Assembly (NCBI GenBank): GCA_016987375.1
Contig: PJRA01000412.1
Coordinates: 648,751 to 712,750 of the forward strand
From: Brachionus koreanus
Taxonomy: Eukaryota; Rotifera; Eurotatoria; Ploima; Brachionidae
DNA: 64,000 bases
Direction: 5' to 3'
Shown piece by piece: positions 39,306 through 51,800 of this stretch (positions within the stretch are counted from its first letter, which is position 1; each line of letters opens with the position of its first letter). Position numbers and translations under genes: made by a program. A model generated the notes under the pieces. It was not told where the DNA came from. It made no database searches and saw only the letters and a program-made list of their open reading frames with translations.

Positions 39306-41068
39306 AATAAAACATTGAAAAATAAAATTTTTACATACAAATAAAAACGGAAATAAATAGATCAAAAACAATTTGTCATATCTTTGAAATAACAAAATTT
39401 TGCAATAATTAAGAATCCTAGTCACTGATTTCTTTTTAAAATACATTCAAGTAACGAAAAATTGAAAAAAAAATTTGCAAAATTATTAAAGCAATAGTTT
39501 TCTATTTAAAGTTAAAAAAATAATTTTGTACCCATATCAAAAAAAATAAAAACTTTTATTCCTAAAACCAAAATTGATATAATAAAAAAACACACGGAAC
39601 ATAAAAAAAAAACAATTTAATAATAGCTTAAGAATTGAATGTCAACTCATCTAAAATTTCAATTATTCTTAATACTAAATAAAATAATTCATCATTACAA
39701 ACAAAATCAATCGGACCAGATAAAAAAAAATCAAAATATTAAAATTTTTTTAATAATTTTCTTCCATTTATTTTATTTTTTTAATAAAAACTTCAATTTT
39801 TATTAATGTAATTTTGTTTTAAGGAATTTCGATACAACTAATATCAAATTTTCGGCTCAAGTCTTTCGTTACTCCAAGGTAATTAGTTTTTATTTTTTTT
39901 GATTGTGACAAACATTCAAAAGAGAAAGCAATAATTTTTACAAATATTTCATGTTGAAAATAACAAAGCAATACTTTTTAATCTTTCAATGCTATATAAA
40001 ATTAAATAAAATAGAAAATTAAAAACATTTACATTGAAATTTAATATTTTTCTTAAGAAAAATATTAAAATACAAAGATCTAAGTATTCTGTAAATTTTG
40101 TTCATTTATTTTGGACAAGTATTAGATCTTTTGAAACAGTTATCTAATTCTAATCTTTGTTCAGTTTTGTTTTATAGTTAAATAAATATTTTAATCATCA
40201 TTTTCAAAAAATTTCTTACTATTCATGACTTTGTTATTTCTAATTTCTAATTATTATTGTTAACCCTCTTGGTTGCCCTGTAAAGGGTTTTATATTTTCA
40301 TTTTAATTAGTTTATTTTTTCTAGAAAAAAGGTAGTCCTAGAATAGTCATAGAAAAAATATGTGAATAGAATCATTATTTTTATTTGTTATCTGAGAACA
40401 AAAATATGAAAACATATGAACAATAGAAATCAAAATAAAGTTACACAAAACTTTAAAAAAAAACAAGTATAACATTATAAAAATGTAATGAGTTAAAAAT
40501 GGAAGAAAATTAAATTTAGAAATTAAAAATGAAAAAGAGAGTTACATGTTTAGATACTTGAGGGTTCAGGAAATTGTTAAAAACTGATCAAATATTAGAA
40601 ACTTATTTTTCAGGCCATTTAAAATAAAAAGTTAATAAACATTTGAGAATTTCAAATAATCTTTTGAATTGATGAAATATTTAGTTGTATTAGGTTGGAA
40701 AATAACGAGATAACTTATTTACTTAAAATTTTGTCATTTCCTTTAAAAAAAATTTTAATTATAAAAATTAAATTTAATAAAACTTTACGCTTTATCAGCT
40801 TTATATATAATTTCATAATGTTTTATATACTTTTGGTCAACATATATGCATTTAACCTTAATTTACTTCGGCAAATTAATGAAACCTTCCAAGAAAAAAA
40901 ATAATCTATATATTTTTTTTCAGAAATATGGAAAGTAAAATTTAAAATTTGAATAAAATAAGCAAGATTTGAATTAACATATGCAAAATTTCTCATTTTC
41001 TAATTTTAAATTAAGACTGTACAATTTAAAAAATCATCAATTTGTTTTTTTTTAAACTCATTGTAATA
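39306..41068. other. AT-rich intergenic region
   Basis: No gene is seen. TTAACCCTCTTGG at about 40260 resembles a piggyBac-type end, but no matching inverted partner with TTAA was found. The frame at 40695-40904 is low-complexity. Confidence 0.5.
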
Positions 41069-43901
41069 ATGGATGGAATTAAAGAGGATCATGAAGACAT
41101 TTTGAGAAAATTCATTGATGAAATTAAAAACTTTGATTTATTTATTGAAATTTGGAACAGCACGGTGACCTTTCTGCGAGATGAAGCTGACTATGTAAAC
41201 AAGGTCTTTAGATTAAACCAATGCGTCTTTAAATTTACTCAAGAGCCTTGTTGCCTAATTTTTTTCTCGACTAACATGGTTTGGCTAAAAAAATAAATTT
41301 TTTTTTTTTCAAAAATTTAACTTTATTTTTTCAAAAGTATTTCAAAAGTTTTTTAATAGAAAGTTTGGTTAAATTTATCAGCACTTCAATAAACAATTTA
41401 GTAAAATTCTTCAGCACCAATTTTAAAAAGCTAGATTTTTTTACTTAGGTCAGAAAAACATTTATGATCACTTTGGAACAATTGGTTAGCATAGACTATG
41501 ACGAAGAAGCCATCTCTTTTCGAAATGATAGACTGAAAATATTTTATGCAGAAAAATTTGGGCTCTTAGTAAAAGATATAATTGATCTAAGCATCGAATT
41601 GTCATTTAGAAATGAGTTCAATTCAAAGTTAAGTTTGTGGGGCAAGAAAAATTTGGAGCATGGACTGTCTTTGATCAGATACATTCTAAAATCTGTCGGT
41701 TCAAAAACCTTGTTTACTATCGGTTTAAAGCATCATCATTTCGAATTTTTAATCAACGCATATTCTAAACATAATACTTTGCTGAAAGTAAAATTTAAAA
41801 AATATTGAAATTTTTCTTTCTTAAAATCATTAATAGTTTAATTAATATTAATAAATTTAATCATTAATATTTTCATAATTTAATTTTTTTAACTTAAATT
41901 TATTTTTAAGATATTGGAAGCATTTATTTCAAATTGTAACCGGACCGATGAAGACTTAAATTATCAAATAGATAATATTTCTTATTTAAATTCTTTGGAA
42001 ACTATTTATTTGATTATGTTGAAAATTTTTTCCACTGGAAAGTTTTATAATTTTAATGTTGAAGTACACAATTACAATATCAGTATAATCAAAAACTTGG
42101 CTGAGTTTTATGATGAGAATATTAAATGTGGAAAGCTTATGTGCAATTACAGTTTGTGGAATCGAACTTTGGCAAAGATTATTGAATTTAGTGTGCAAAA
42201 AATTTATGAAGAATCGGAAAAGCGATATATTAGATTGAGATTTAGTTATATATGCTACTTTTTACAAAAAATAAAGGTATTAATTTTTTATTTGAAATGA
42301 CTTATTTTTTAGTATTTTTTAAGATTCTATTTAAACATCTGAATTATGTAAAAAAAGAGAAATACTCGGAAAAATTAATTTTCTCAATGAAGCGTGTGTT
42401 GATATCAATTGATAATAGCAGCAAATTTAGAGACCTAGACAACGATGAAAAGGAAACAAAATTGGTCTGTTTTAGTGTTGTTTTTGAATTAATCAAAGGT
42501 TTTTCTTTTGGATGCAAAAGTTTTTTTCTAATCTTTTTTTTAAAGGTTTGAAAGAAAATTTTTTAGTTTCTCAAGCAAAAAATTTTTCTCATATTTGGAT
42601 CAAAGAATTAAGTTTATTTGTAAAATTTTATTTTAAATGTTGTTAGATGTTGTCAAATTAAATTTTTTTTCTTTATTTCAAGAAGAAAGGTTAAATTTTC
42701 TCTTTATGTATTATTTTTTTTTTATGTAATATCTAAATTCCAAGTTGAGTTGCTTATTTTTCTAAAAAAATGGATTTTTTTTTATTAAATCATATGAAGG
42801 TATAAATTGAGAGGTCGTAAAAAAAATCAATTTTTCAAAAATTTTCTTTGAAAAATAAAGTTTTTGACTTGTTAAAAATTCAAAGGGTCTTTTCTTTGAA
42901 CTTGACAACATTATAGATGTTTTTTCAAATATATTTAAGTTAAAATTTTTATAAAAGCTTTATGTTGAGGTATTCATGAAGCTCTTTTTTGTAATTATAT
43001 GAATATATGGTAATACGTAAATCTGAAAAAATGACTTGAAATATTGTTTAAATCTAATTTAACTGCATTGACAATAGTCTAGCGATTCGAGTCGCTTGAA
43101 AAATTCTAAACTAATTGATTTATTCAAGAATGCTGCAGCAATCGATTGTCTAAAGCTTGTTTTCAAGTATGACAATATTCATTTGTGTTTGTTTTCTAAA
43201 AATATAATTGAAATTATCAAACATCAGATGAACTCTAATGTAAAGTATTTGGAATTTTTTATTTATTGTTTGTTTAATAGACATATTTTTAAGGTTGGAA
43301 ACCTTAATTTGGCTAATTACTCGATTGCTGTTCAAAGTGTATTTGAATACGAGTTAACTAAAAATAACCAGCCCTCAAATGAACTCATTCTAATTGTAAA
43401 CAAAATGCAGAAGATTTTGAGCAAACAAGTCTTGAGTGGAAATGATAAAAAACTCAATGAGTTCTTTAAATTTTCGAAGCAAATTTTGCTAGTCATAAAA
43501 CATAAAAATTTGTTAATTGGTAATTTTGAAATTTTTTCAATTATTTTTTTCTAAATCTAAAATGTAGATAATGAATGGCATTCTTTTTTATTTGAAGTTT
43601 TCTCTGTTTTCGAATTTTTAAAAACTAAAAGTATGAATTTTGATAATTATGGAAATCTTCGCCAAAATTGCTTTGAAACAATTAAGTATTTAATTTATAT
43701 TTAAAAAAAATATATATTAATTTCAATTTAAGAGTTGTGATTAACGTGATTAATCGAAGCAAAATAGTAAGTTTATTTTTATATGGGATTTATGAAGCTC
43801 TAAATTTAATAGAATTCAATATGCCAATCAACTGTTCTATAGATTTTAAAATGGAGATTTTCTCAATTATTCAGAAGGTTAAATCTTTAACAATCAAATA
43901 A
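41069..43901 (+). CDS. Uncharacterised helical protein, seven exons
   Basis: Proposed exons: 41069-41203, 41449-41787, 41911-42276, 42324-42545, 43078-43519, 43568-43685, 43733-43901. All phases join to give about 596 residues from ATG (MDGIKEDHEDIL) to TAA. The product is almost entirely predicted helix with regularly spaced Leu/Ile, like an ARM/HEAT-type solenoid (SLIRYILKSVGSKTLF, LNSLETIYLIMLKIF, SIIKNLAEFYDENIK). There is no signal peptide or membrane helix. Exon 1 uses a weak donor (GTCTTT) and exon 4 a weak one (GTTTGA), so those borders are least secure; the exon 4-5 intron is 532 nt and AT-rich. I could not assign a family. A ribosome-biogenesis or DNA-repair helical scaffold is conceivable but not shown. 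Confidence 0.65.
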
Positions 43902-44205
43902 GCTGTTTATTTTTTTAAATTAAATTTGTTTTTGTTAAAATTCCAATAATTTGTATTCGATTGTTATTTCTTTCTAATTTAAATCGTGAAAACTTAAGCA
44001 AATAATTAACTTAATGCATTACTTTAAAAAATATACTTAAAGTAGTCTTCAGTTTTAATTTTTTTTTTCATTCAAAAATTCAATTTATAATAAATATTTT
44101 TTTAGACGATATTTTTTTCTAGTCTTTTTAAAAATTTTTCAATCACCTTTTTTAGTTTGTTAAATCAAACAGGATAAAATGGTTATTTTCTAGTTATATG
44201 ATATT

Positions 44206-44220
44206 AATAATAATAATAAT
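44206..44220. repeat. (TAA)n microsatellite
   Basis: Five ATA/TAA units about 140 bp before the assembly gap. Confidence 0.8.
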
Positions 44221-44363
44221 ACAAGTTAAAACAAGCTAGACTTGCGAAGATAAGAAACAGTAGGATCCCATCTATGGTAACTGTAGTATATACACTGTGA
44301 TTGGAGCAAGGTCACTTCCCCAAATCAACCTTCATCACATTGAAAGATTGTTTTTTATTATTT

Positions 44364-45240
44364 NNNNNNNNNNNNNNNNNNNNNNNNNNNNNNNNNNNNN
44401 NNNNNNNNNNNNNNNNNNNNNNNNNNNNNNNNNNNNNNNNNNNNNNNNNNNNNNNNNNNNNNNNNNNNNNNNNNNNNNNNNNNNNNNNNNNNNNNNNNNN
44501 NNNNNNNNNNNNNNNNNNNNNNNNNNNNNNNNNNNNNNNNNNNNNNNNNNNNNNNNNNNNNNNNNNNNNNNNNNNNNNNNNNNNNNNNNNNNNNNNNNNN
44601 NNNNNNNNNNNNNNNNNNNNNNNNNNNNNNNNNNNNNNNNNNNNNNNNNNNNNNNNNNNNNNNNNNNNNNNNNNNNNNNNNNNNNNNNNNNNNNNNNNNN
44701 NNNNNNNNNNNNNNNNNNNNNNNNNNNNNNNNNNNNNNNNNNNNNNNNNNNNNNNNNNNNNNNNNNNNNNNNNNNNNNNNNNNNNNNNNNNNNNNNNNNN
44801 NNNNNNNNNNNNNNNNNNNNNNNNNNNNNNNNNNNNNNNNNNNNNNNNNNNNNNNNNNNNNNNNNNNNNNNNNNNNNNNNNNNNNNNNNNNNNNNNNNNN
44901 NNNNNNNNNNNNNNNNNNNNNNNNNNNNNNNNNNNNNNNNNNNNNNNNNNNNNNNNNNNNNNNNNNNNNNNNNNNNNNNNNNNNNNNNNNNNNNNNNNNN
45001 NNNNNNNNNNNNNNNNNNNNNNNNNNNNNNNNNNNNNNNNNNNNNNNNNNNNNNNNNNNNNNNNNNNNNNNNNNNNNNNNNNNNNNNNNNNNNNNNNNNN
45101 NNNNNNNNNNNNNNNNNNNNNNNNNNNNNNNNNNNNNNNNNNNNNNNNNNNNNNNNNNNNNNNNNNNNNNNNNNNNNNNNNNNNNNNNNNNNNNNNNNNN
45201 NNNNNNNNNNNNNNNNNNNNNNNNNNNNNNNNNNNNNNNN
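44364..45240. other. Assembly gap (877 N)
   Basis: A run of N. Its flanks (44220-44363 and 45241-45440) carry no recognisable exon, so it is unclear whether a gene is hidden. Open frames running across it are artefacts. Confidence 1.
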
Positions 45241-45445
45241 AGAATGATCAAAATTAAACTAAAATTTACTAATCCTTTTATTGAATATTGTAGTAACCAC
45301 ATTATTCAAATACTTTATATCACTGTAACTAAGGTCATGCCCTTTTTTGGATGACAAACCAAAATACTACTATTCAATTGTTTCTTGAATCATATAAATT
45401 TTTCTCAATCACAAGCAGGCTTTTTTATTATTTTGAATTTTGAAA

Positions 45446-45726
45446 ATGAGCAAACTAAGTCGAAAAAATAATAATCTAATTTCGCAAAATTTAATTAGTG
45501 AAGATGATGAATGTAAAATTTGTGATCGTAATGATTCTTATTTACTATGCAAAAATTGTGGCCATGACTGGAAAGTATTATCTTTTCTTTAAACAAACTA
45601 ATCTTATTTTCTAAATTTAAGGGAAGAAAAAGAATCAAATGTAAAAATCATTTGCAAACATTGTTTCTTATGGATTTTGAGTTTTGTCCAAAATGCATGT
45701 CAAACGATATAAAAGAAATCCACTGA
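45446..45726 (+). CDS. Small zinc-ribbon-like protein, two exons
   Basis: Exon 1 is 45446-45574 and exon 2 is 45622-45726, separated by a 47-nt intron (GTATTA...AAG). Together they encode 77 residues. The sequence has three Cys pairs: CKIC, CKNC (followed by GHDW) and FCPKC, plus a lone Cys-Lys-Asn-His. The order (C-x2-C, C-x2-C-G-H-x-W, K-C-K-x-H, L-M-D, C-P-x-C) suggests one compact zinc-binding fold of ribbon type. There are no membrane segments. I do not know the family. The short GT-AG intron that precisely restores the frame supports a real gene. It lies between the assembly gap and a transposon fragment. Confidence 0.7.
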
Positions 45727-45891
45727 TTTTTATGCCTATTTAATCTTAAATATGATATTTGAGTTTGATTTATTTTTAGGACTTTTTTTAAATAAATTTT
45801 GAAAACAATTTTTATTTTAATAATTAAATAAATACATGACTAATCCTATTTAAGTAGTAAAATTTGGAATTAGTTTAGTCATAAGCAATTC

Positions 45892-46161
45892 GTGATGCTT
45901 TTATTAAGGCTGTTATTTACAATCTTAATAACTGTTAAATTAATTTCTTTTCAATCAGCTTTAAAAAAAGTAAATTTGAATGGGAATGATTGGTCAAATA
46001 GTCGATGCACTTGTCGTTTCTATTTTAAGAATTATTATTGTTCTCACATTATATCTTTAGCAGTTAATCAAAGACTTGCAATAATGTCACTAAAAACCAT
46101 AGTTCCTAAAAACAAAGCCGGTGGACCAGCAAAAGCCAAATCAAGCCTAATAAGGCAGTAA
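45892..46161 (+). pseudogene. MULE-type transposase SWIM-domain fragment
   Basis: An 89-codon frame containing CTCRFYFKNYYCSH (CxC...CxH SWIM finger) followed by IISLAVNQ and ending AGGPAKAKSSLIRQ. MULE transposases end with exactly this arrangement (C-C--F-K---CKH--GLA, then a K-RGRP-KAK-AL stretch). The N-terminal DDE domain is absent and the upstream frame is broken. It is a different SWIM family from the fragment at 38827. Confidence 0.75.
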
Positions 46162-46399
46162 ATGATCAAAATTAAAAAAAATTGTTTTAATATTGTTTTG
46201 TATTTTTTAATATATTTGGACTTTAAATAATTATTTTGTAAAATTATTAATAAAATTAAACATTAACTAATTTACAACTATTTATTTTTAACTAATTAAT
46301 CTGAACAATAGAAAAAAATTTTGAACAGAAAGTAATTAATTACGACAAAAAGATAAACATAAAGTAATTATTAACAACATGAAGGTAATATTTTCTCTT

Positions 46400-46745
46400 T
46401 TATTAATTGCAGTCGTTGCCTGCTAAACCATCTTTGTCTTTTCTTGATTTACTGCTGTTAACCCTTTTAGCGGATATTGCATACATTGATATCACATTCC
46501 AATCAGTCTCCACTCTATTAGTCACAAAGTTTAATGTACTTAGATTTTGATCATCTTCATCAATGAGCTTTTCGCATAATTAAGTTTTTTTTTTTAAATT
46601 TCGATCAAGTCTCTTCTTGTTCTTAAATTCTCTTATCTTTGCAATCTTGGTAACAGCTCAAAAATCTCTTCATTAGTTATGTTTCTTAAATACTAATAAC
46701 TCTGTTGTTTATTGAGCTTACATATCCCGTCTGTCACTAAATAGT
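46400..46745 (-). mobile_element. Dead LINE ORF2 C-terminus
   Basis: Minus-strand frames give, in order, FKKHN then TRRDLIEI-like residues, then LSTLNFVTNRVETDWNVIS, then NSSKSRKDKDGLAGND before a stop. This matches the LINE C-terminal block RGDLIE..., NFF-NRVV--WN-LP, VNSFK--LDK. Frameshifts and a T/A-rich insertion make it inactive. Confidence 0.7.
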
Positions 46746-48181
46746 AGTAATAGTAATAATAGTAGTATTATTTAATAGTCTCATTAAATAATCATTATGA
46801 ATACGACCCACTCAGGTCAAAAGTCAAAGTCAAGTCGACTTTGAATTTTTGTGGTAAAAATATTTTTTTCAATTTAAGTAAAAAATTAAGTTTTTAAAAA
46901 AAATTTTTATTATTAATGAAATATTTTTAATATTTAGTTTTCAAATTTTAATTTTTTTAAATTACACTTAATCATTATTAACACTTATCCGTCCAAAACT
47001 GTGTCAAAAATGACCCAAGCAAAATTAGCTTTATGATTTATTTACTTTAGCTTTTTTAAAAAAAACTGATTCTCATAGACTCGTGAGAAAAAAATTTAGA
47101 AAAATTAATTTAACAATAGCTTTTTGTTGTTCTTTTTATTTTATCAGTAAACACCGCTAGGGTGATGTAATGAAAAATAATAAAATAAAAAAAAAGTTTT
47201 AATAATTGTATCTACTTGAATTAGAATAATAACTAGAAGTAATTATTCAAACTCGATTATTATAAACAAGTTTAATGTCAATTTGTTAAATAAATTTATA
47301 ATTTTTTTGCGTTTTTACTTAAAAAGCCTTGGTTAAAATTTGTAGAATTTATTCTTGCTTTTCTTTAGTCATTGGTTCAGAAATACAAAACTTAATTGAC
47401 TCAGTTTTTCCATCTTACATTTTCGATTGTTTAAGAAAACTTCTTTGATTCCTAAGTTTTCTATGCTTTCATTTTCACTTTCCGGTATTTCGTTTAATTC
47501 ACTATTCTTTTTATTGTTGAAACGTGATGATCTTATCAGAAAATGCATTCTAATTAACTTTCAAAGAATAAAAACTTTCCTTTTAAATAAAATTGATTGA
47601 TGATTTTTCACAAACCCTTTAATTGATAATTAGCTTTACTTGCTTGTATTGCGAAGGATTTGTATGCAAAAATCATTCAGATCATATAAGAACCGTTATT
47701 TGTTCTAACTGTTTAATTAAATTAAATATTTTTTTTTTACAATGAACAATGAATAATAAGGTCTGATGTTGTAACCTCATAAAGAAAAAAGATGTTTAAT
47801 GTACCTGATGTATTTGAGATACTCAAGAAATTTATTTCCAAATTAAAAGTTCGAGAAATTGCAAATTTCATCTGACTTGAGCTTAAAATAATTTTAGTTT
47901 CAAAATCAAATAAATTTTTTGACCAATTCTGTTTATGACAAATTCAAGTCTGTTGTCAACTTTGAATTTTTTTTAAAAAATTTAAATTACTTGGTATTAA
48001 AAATATATCAATTACGATTCTTATTAATTTCAATTCATCTGCTTAAAAAAAACACTGAAAACATAGATGACTTAACTCTTTTTTACAGGACAACCAAAGA
48101 TAAATATGCAATTATTTCCTTTCACTAAAATCTAGTCAATTTTTATTTTCACTTAGTCATTTATCTTTTTTATTTTGTATG
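46746..48181. other. Non-coding region with transposon traces
   Basis: No gene is seen. TTAACACTTATCCGTCC at 46978 followed by GTCAAAAATGACCC resembles a piggyBac-like end, but the other end was not found. A palindrome CAAAGTC...GACTTTG lies near 46825-46845. A minus-strand stretch at 47560-47370 has an acidic open frame (SELNEIPESENESIENLG) without context. Confidence 0.45.
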
Positions 48182-48275
48182 TTTTTATTCAATCGCTAGG
48201 CTGACAAGAAGGACTATGCTCCATTCTCAGCTGCCAGGGGTATTCCCTAAAACTATTCAAATAAATAAATAAAAT
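48182..48275 (+). mobile_element. LINE 3' tail, copy B
   Basis: Reads TTTTTATTCAATCGCTAGGC, then CATTCTCAGCTGCCAGGGGT, ending in CAAATAAATAAATAAA. It is the same repeat as 15590-15497 in opposite orientation, roughly 80% identical by eye. Only the 3' terminal segment is present. Confidence 0.7.
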
Positions 48276-48811
48276 AGATGACTTAAAATCTTAAAATAAG
48301 AAATATGATAATGATAAAAATTTAGATTCAAATTCAATTACAAAATACAACTTATTTAGCTTAAACGATAACTTGGCCAAATATTCTATTAATTTTGAAA
48401 AATTGGACTTTGGACTTACTGATGTTGTGTATTCACTATAAAAAAAATAGCTAATTTTGCAATATTAGCAATTCTAACATCATGTATTAGAATGCATGAT
48501 CGTGTCAGTTGACAAGCTTAGACACAGCATGATGGAAACTAACAAAATAATAGACAATTTAATAAAAATTAGATTCAAACATTTATTTGGTACTTCATAC
48601 AGATATTTTTATTTATTCATATTCGATTCAGAAATTAGAAGAAAAAAAAACTTTTATTACACTTTAAATTCAAAAAATTTTAAAAAAAAATTTTTTTAAC
48701 AGATCTACAGAATATGCATAAATATTTACAAAATTTTATCTATTGTTCTTCAATTAATAAAAGAGTTTATCAAAGCAGGCAAACAACACTTTTTTGTTTA
48801 TTTTTGATTGA

Positions 48812-51800
48812 CTAGTAATTAGTTATGATTACGTCAGAACCGATGGGATCATTTTTAAGCAGCAAATTCTATCAAAAAAAGAAAATTATTTTACTTTTTT
48901 TATTCATAAAAAAAATTAACTTACATGCTCATTAGCCAAAAAAAGTAGCATTTGAAAAACAATACAAATCGATAGATCATCGAAAACTTTTTGACTTATC
49001 AAAGGCGGTCTCAATTGTTTATAAACTTCTTTTAGAGAGGCATTTATACTAAAATTTTCCTTTGTTTTATCACCCACTTGACTCTGATCGGTATTTTCCT
49101 GCTAAGCTTAAGTGTTAGATCTGCGATTTAAATAAATCATATTCTTACCTTATCAGTTTCTAACAAAAGCGACCAAATAACTTGCTTGAGTCGACGCACA
49201 TCTATATTTTTCGATGTTTTTGCGTACTCAATATTCAACGCGTTTACCTGAAGTGGAGCTTGAATCAAATTGTCGGCATCAAATACAGGCAAGGTGCCCA
49301 TTTCCTGAGGTTGCAAGCCTATTTCATTGAAATTCTGTGTTTGAGCAAACTCGTGTCCATTCTGAGTGAAAAAAGGCTCGTTTGTTTGAGCAGTACAAGG
49401 CATTTCGAAGTCATCGTCCATGCCTCCCAAATGTCCGTCATCGTCATCGACACAATTGTTAATTTTATTTGCCATTGCTTTGCCAATTTCGATATCATCA
49501 TTGCCAAGCAAATTTTCAACTTGATCTACATCAGTGTAAATTTTTGCCATTGTAAGTTTTCGATATGCCTTGAACATATCCTTAGCATTAAAATCACACT
49601 GACGTTCAGTCTCAAACCACAATGGCTTTTCGCCTCGTTTTTCCAAAGTTCGGTCACATAAAAAAATGCATTTTTTGGTCTCCTTAAACGATTTAGAAAT
49701 GTCGCTGAGAATTGTGAAATCAATTCTAGGCGCTTCTTTCTTGCTGCGAACAGTTCCACTCTTGACCAGCTTTGTGTTTTGAGATACGTTGTCCCCACTT
49801 TTGACACTGCTTTGTATTTGAAGAGCCATGCGTTTCAAATGCTTCGGTAAGTCGTGCAGTTTAAGTTTTTCAAAATTAAAATAGGAATAGTCTGACGGTG
49901 AGTTGGAAATTAAAGTGGTCAAATCTGCGATCGAATTGAGAGTGTTTATTGAGCGAATGTCGTCTATTTTGTCCAACATTTCCATGCCTGATTGATGAAT
50001 GCTGTTTGCACGCTGTGCCTCTGTCATGTTATAGTCAGAGGCAAAATTTTCTATGTCTGGATCGGCCTCGACATCATTGTTTATGTATTCATCATCGAAA
50101 TGCTCGATTCCGGCATCGTTCGACAAGTTTAAGACATTTCTGTTGTTGGCGTCGAAACGATGCGCTTCTAAATTTTCATCTACGGAAGCCATGCTTTGAA
50201 TTAGCTTTGATATTTCGTCTTCAGTGTCCAAGTTCCAGCCAATGTAGCGAAAATTGGACAATTCAGAGCAGAGTTTAAGATTTTTAAAATCAATGTTGTT
50301 TGATTTATGAAATTGGAAAAAGTCTTCTAGGTTAAGTTCGTCACATTCGAATCCTTTTTGGCTAAAGTGGTCGATTTTTTCATCCTTGTTGATCACCAGC
50401 TCAGTGCTGTCGTCTCGGTAGTGCAACTTGTTAAGCAAGATGCCTCCAATGGCCTCGCTTTCAATACATGTTGAAATTTTCGAAAAATACAAATCTTCCT
50501 AAAAAAAGGATAAACATAAATTTTGTTTGACGTGGAAGATAAAATTTATGAGAGTTCTTTTGTTTTTGTTTTTTTATTAAGTTCGAATTTTATTTTGAAA
50601 AAATAATAAAAATTATATTCAGAATGAATCAAATTTTCCAAGAGGGTATTTTATTTTAATTGATTTTTTTTTTTCAAAAAAAAAATTTTCATATTCAATT
50701 TAAAGATGTTTGTGAATACGAAAGTTTTCCTAATTATCCATACGAAAATAGTAAAATTTCTTAAATTAAATAATAAAAATAGATTTAAAAAATTCTATTT
50801 ATTAGATCAAAATATTCAGAAAAAAATAAGAACTAGTTTATCAGCTGTTAAAAAAAGTAAGTTTTAAGTACTCTTTTTTGCTATTTGAAATTTTTTTTAT
50901 AATTTTTTTTTTAAAAAGGATTTTTTTCTCTAAATGTTAATGATAAATGGATAATAGCGTTTTATACAATAATATTTTCAATTCTAATATTGGGACTTAT
51001 CATAGGCTTATCAATTGCAATTTTCTACCTGATTTTATAATTTCTTTTTTTTTTTAATTTCAACATTTGTATTTTAAAGAAATTTTTTTTCTTAAATAAA
51101 TGACGTACTTAATTGAAAATGAAATAAAAACATTTAAAAAAAATTATCTTTTTGGTTGATTGTTGATAAGCTGATTCGGATGATTAATTCAAGCATATTT
51201 TTTATTTAAAATTTTGATTTTTTTTTAACTTTTATTTTTTTAAATGGAAATTATATAATTAAATTAAAAAAAATTAATTAAAAATTTTTTCGGACCAATA
51301 AAGTGTATAAATATATTCAATTTTAACATCCTTTTAAAAAATTTCTAAATCTTTTTAAATCATTTATTTTTTTAATCATTCTTGAGTCGTTAAATTTTAT
51401 GGTTTTTTTAGAGGTTAGATATTTTAGATCTTAGTATTTTTGTAATTCTAAAGCTTTAATTCATATTATATGTAAATAAATGCTCTACAAAATGATATGT
51501 CTAACTATTTGGCTTTTTAATTCTAAAAAATTGAATAAAATAAAAACTTTAAATTAAACTTTTGGTGCTGTAAAGTCATTAAAGTTTTATCAGCCATCGC
51601 AGCAACTTTTGAAATTTATCTAGTGGAAGGTGAAAATGTTCCAAAGGTAAAGAGAACTAAATTGAATAAAAAAATTTAAAACTACCCGAGGGGACAAAAA
51701 TAGGCAAAAAACACCGTTTAAACGGCGTTTGATAGCTGTTTTTTGGGCATTTTTGTTTTGTTTTTTTGCATTTAAAACGTGAGCGTTTTTGAACCAAAAA

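Noticed and set aside
40257..40580. Possible second piggyBac MITE starting TTAACCCTCTTGG
   Set aside because: The candidate right end (GAGGGTTCAGG) does not form a matching inverted terminus with TTAA.
44297..45302. Three open frames of 314-318 codons
   Set aside because: They cross the run of N and exist only because N codons contain no stops.
47919..48128. 69-codon frame as a gene
   Set aside because: AT-driven Leu/Ile/Phe/Lys product with stops immediately upstream and no compatible exon; possibly transposon debris.
49182..50278. Plus-strand frames of 109 and 159 codons and alternative minus frames within NCAPH
   Set aside because: Shadows of NCAPH exon 7, which has conserved kleisin sequence.
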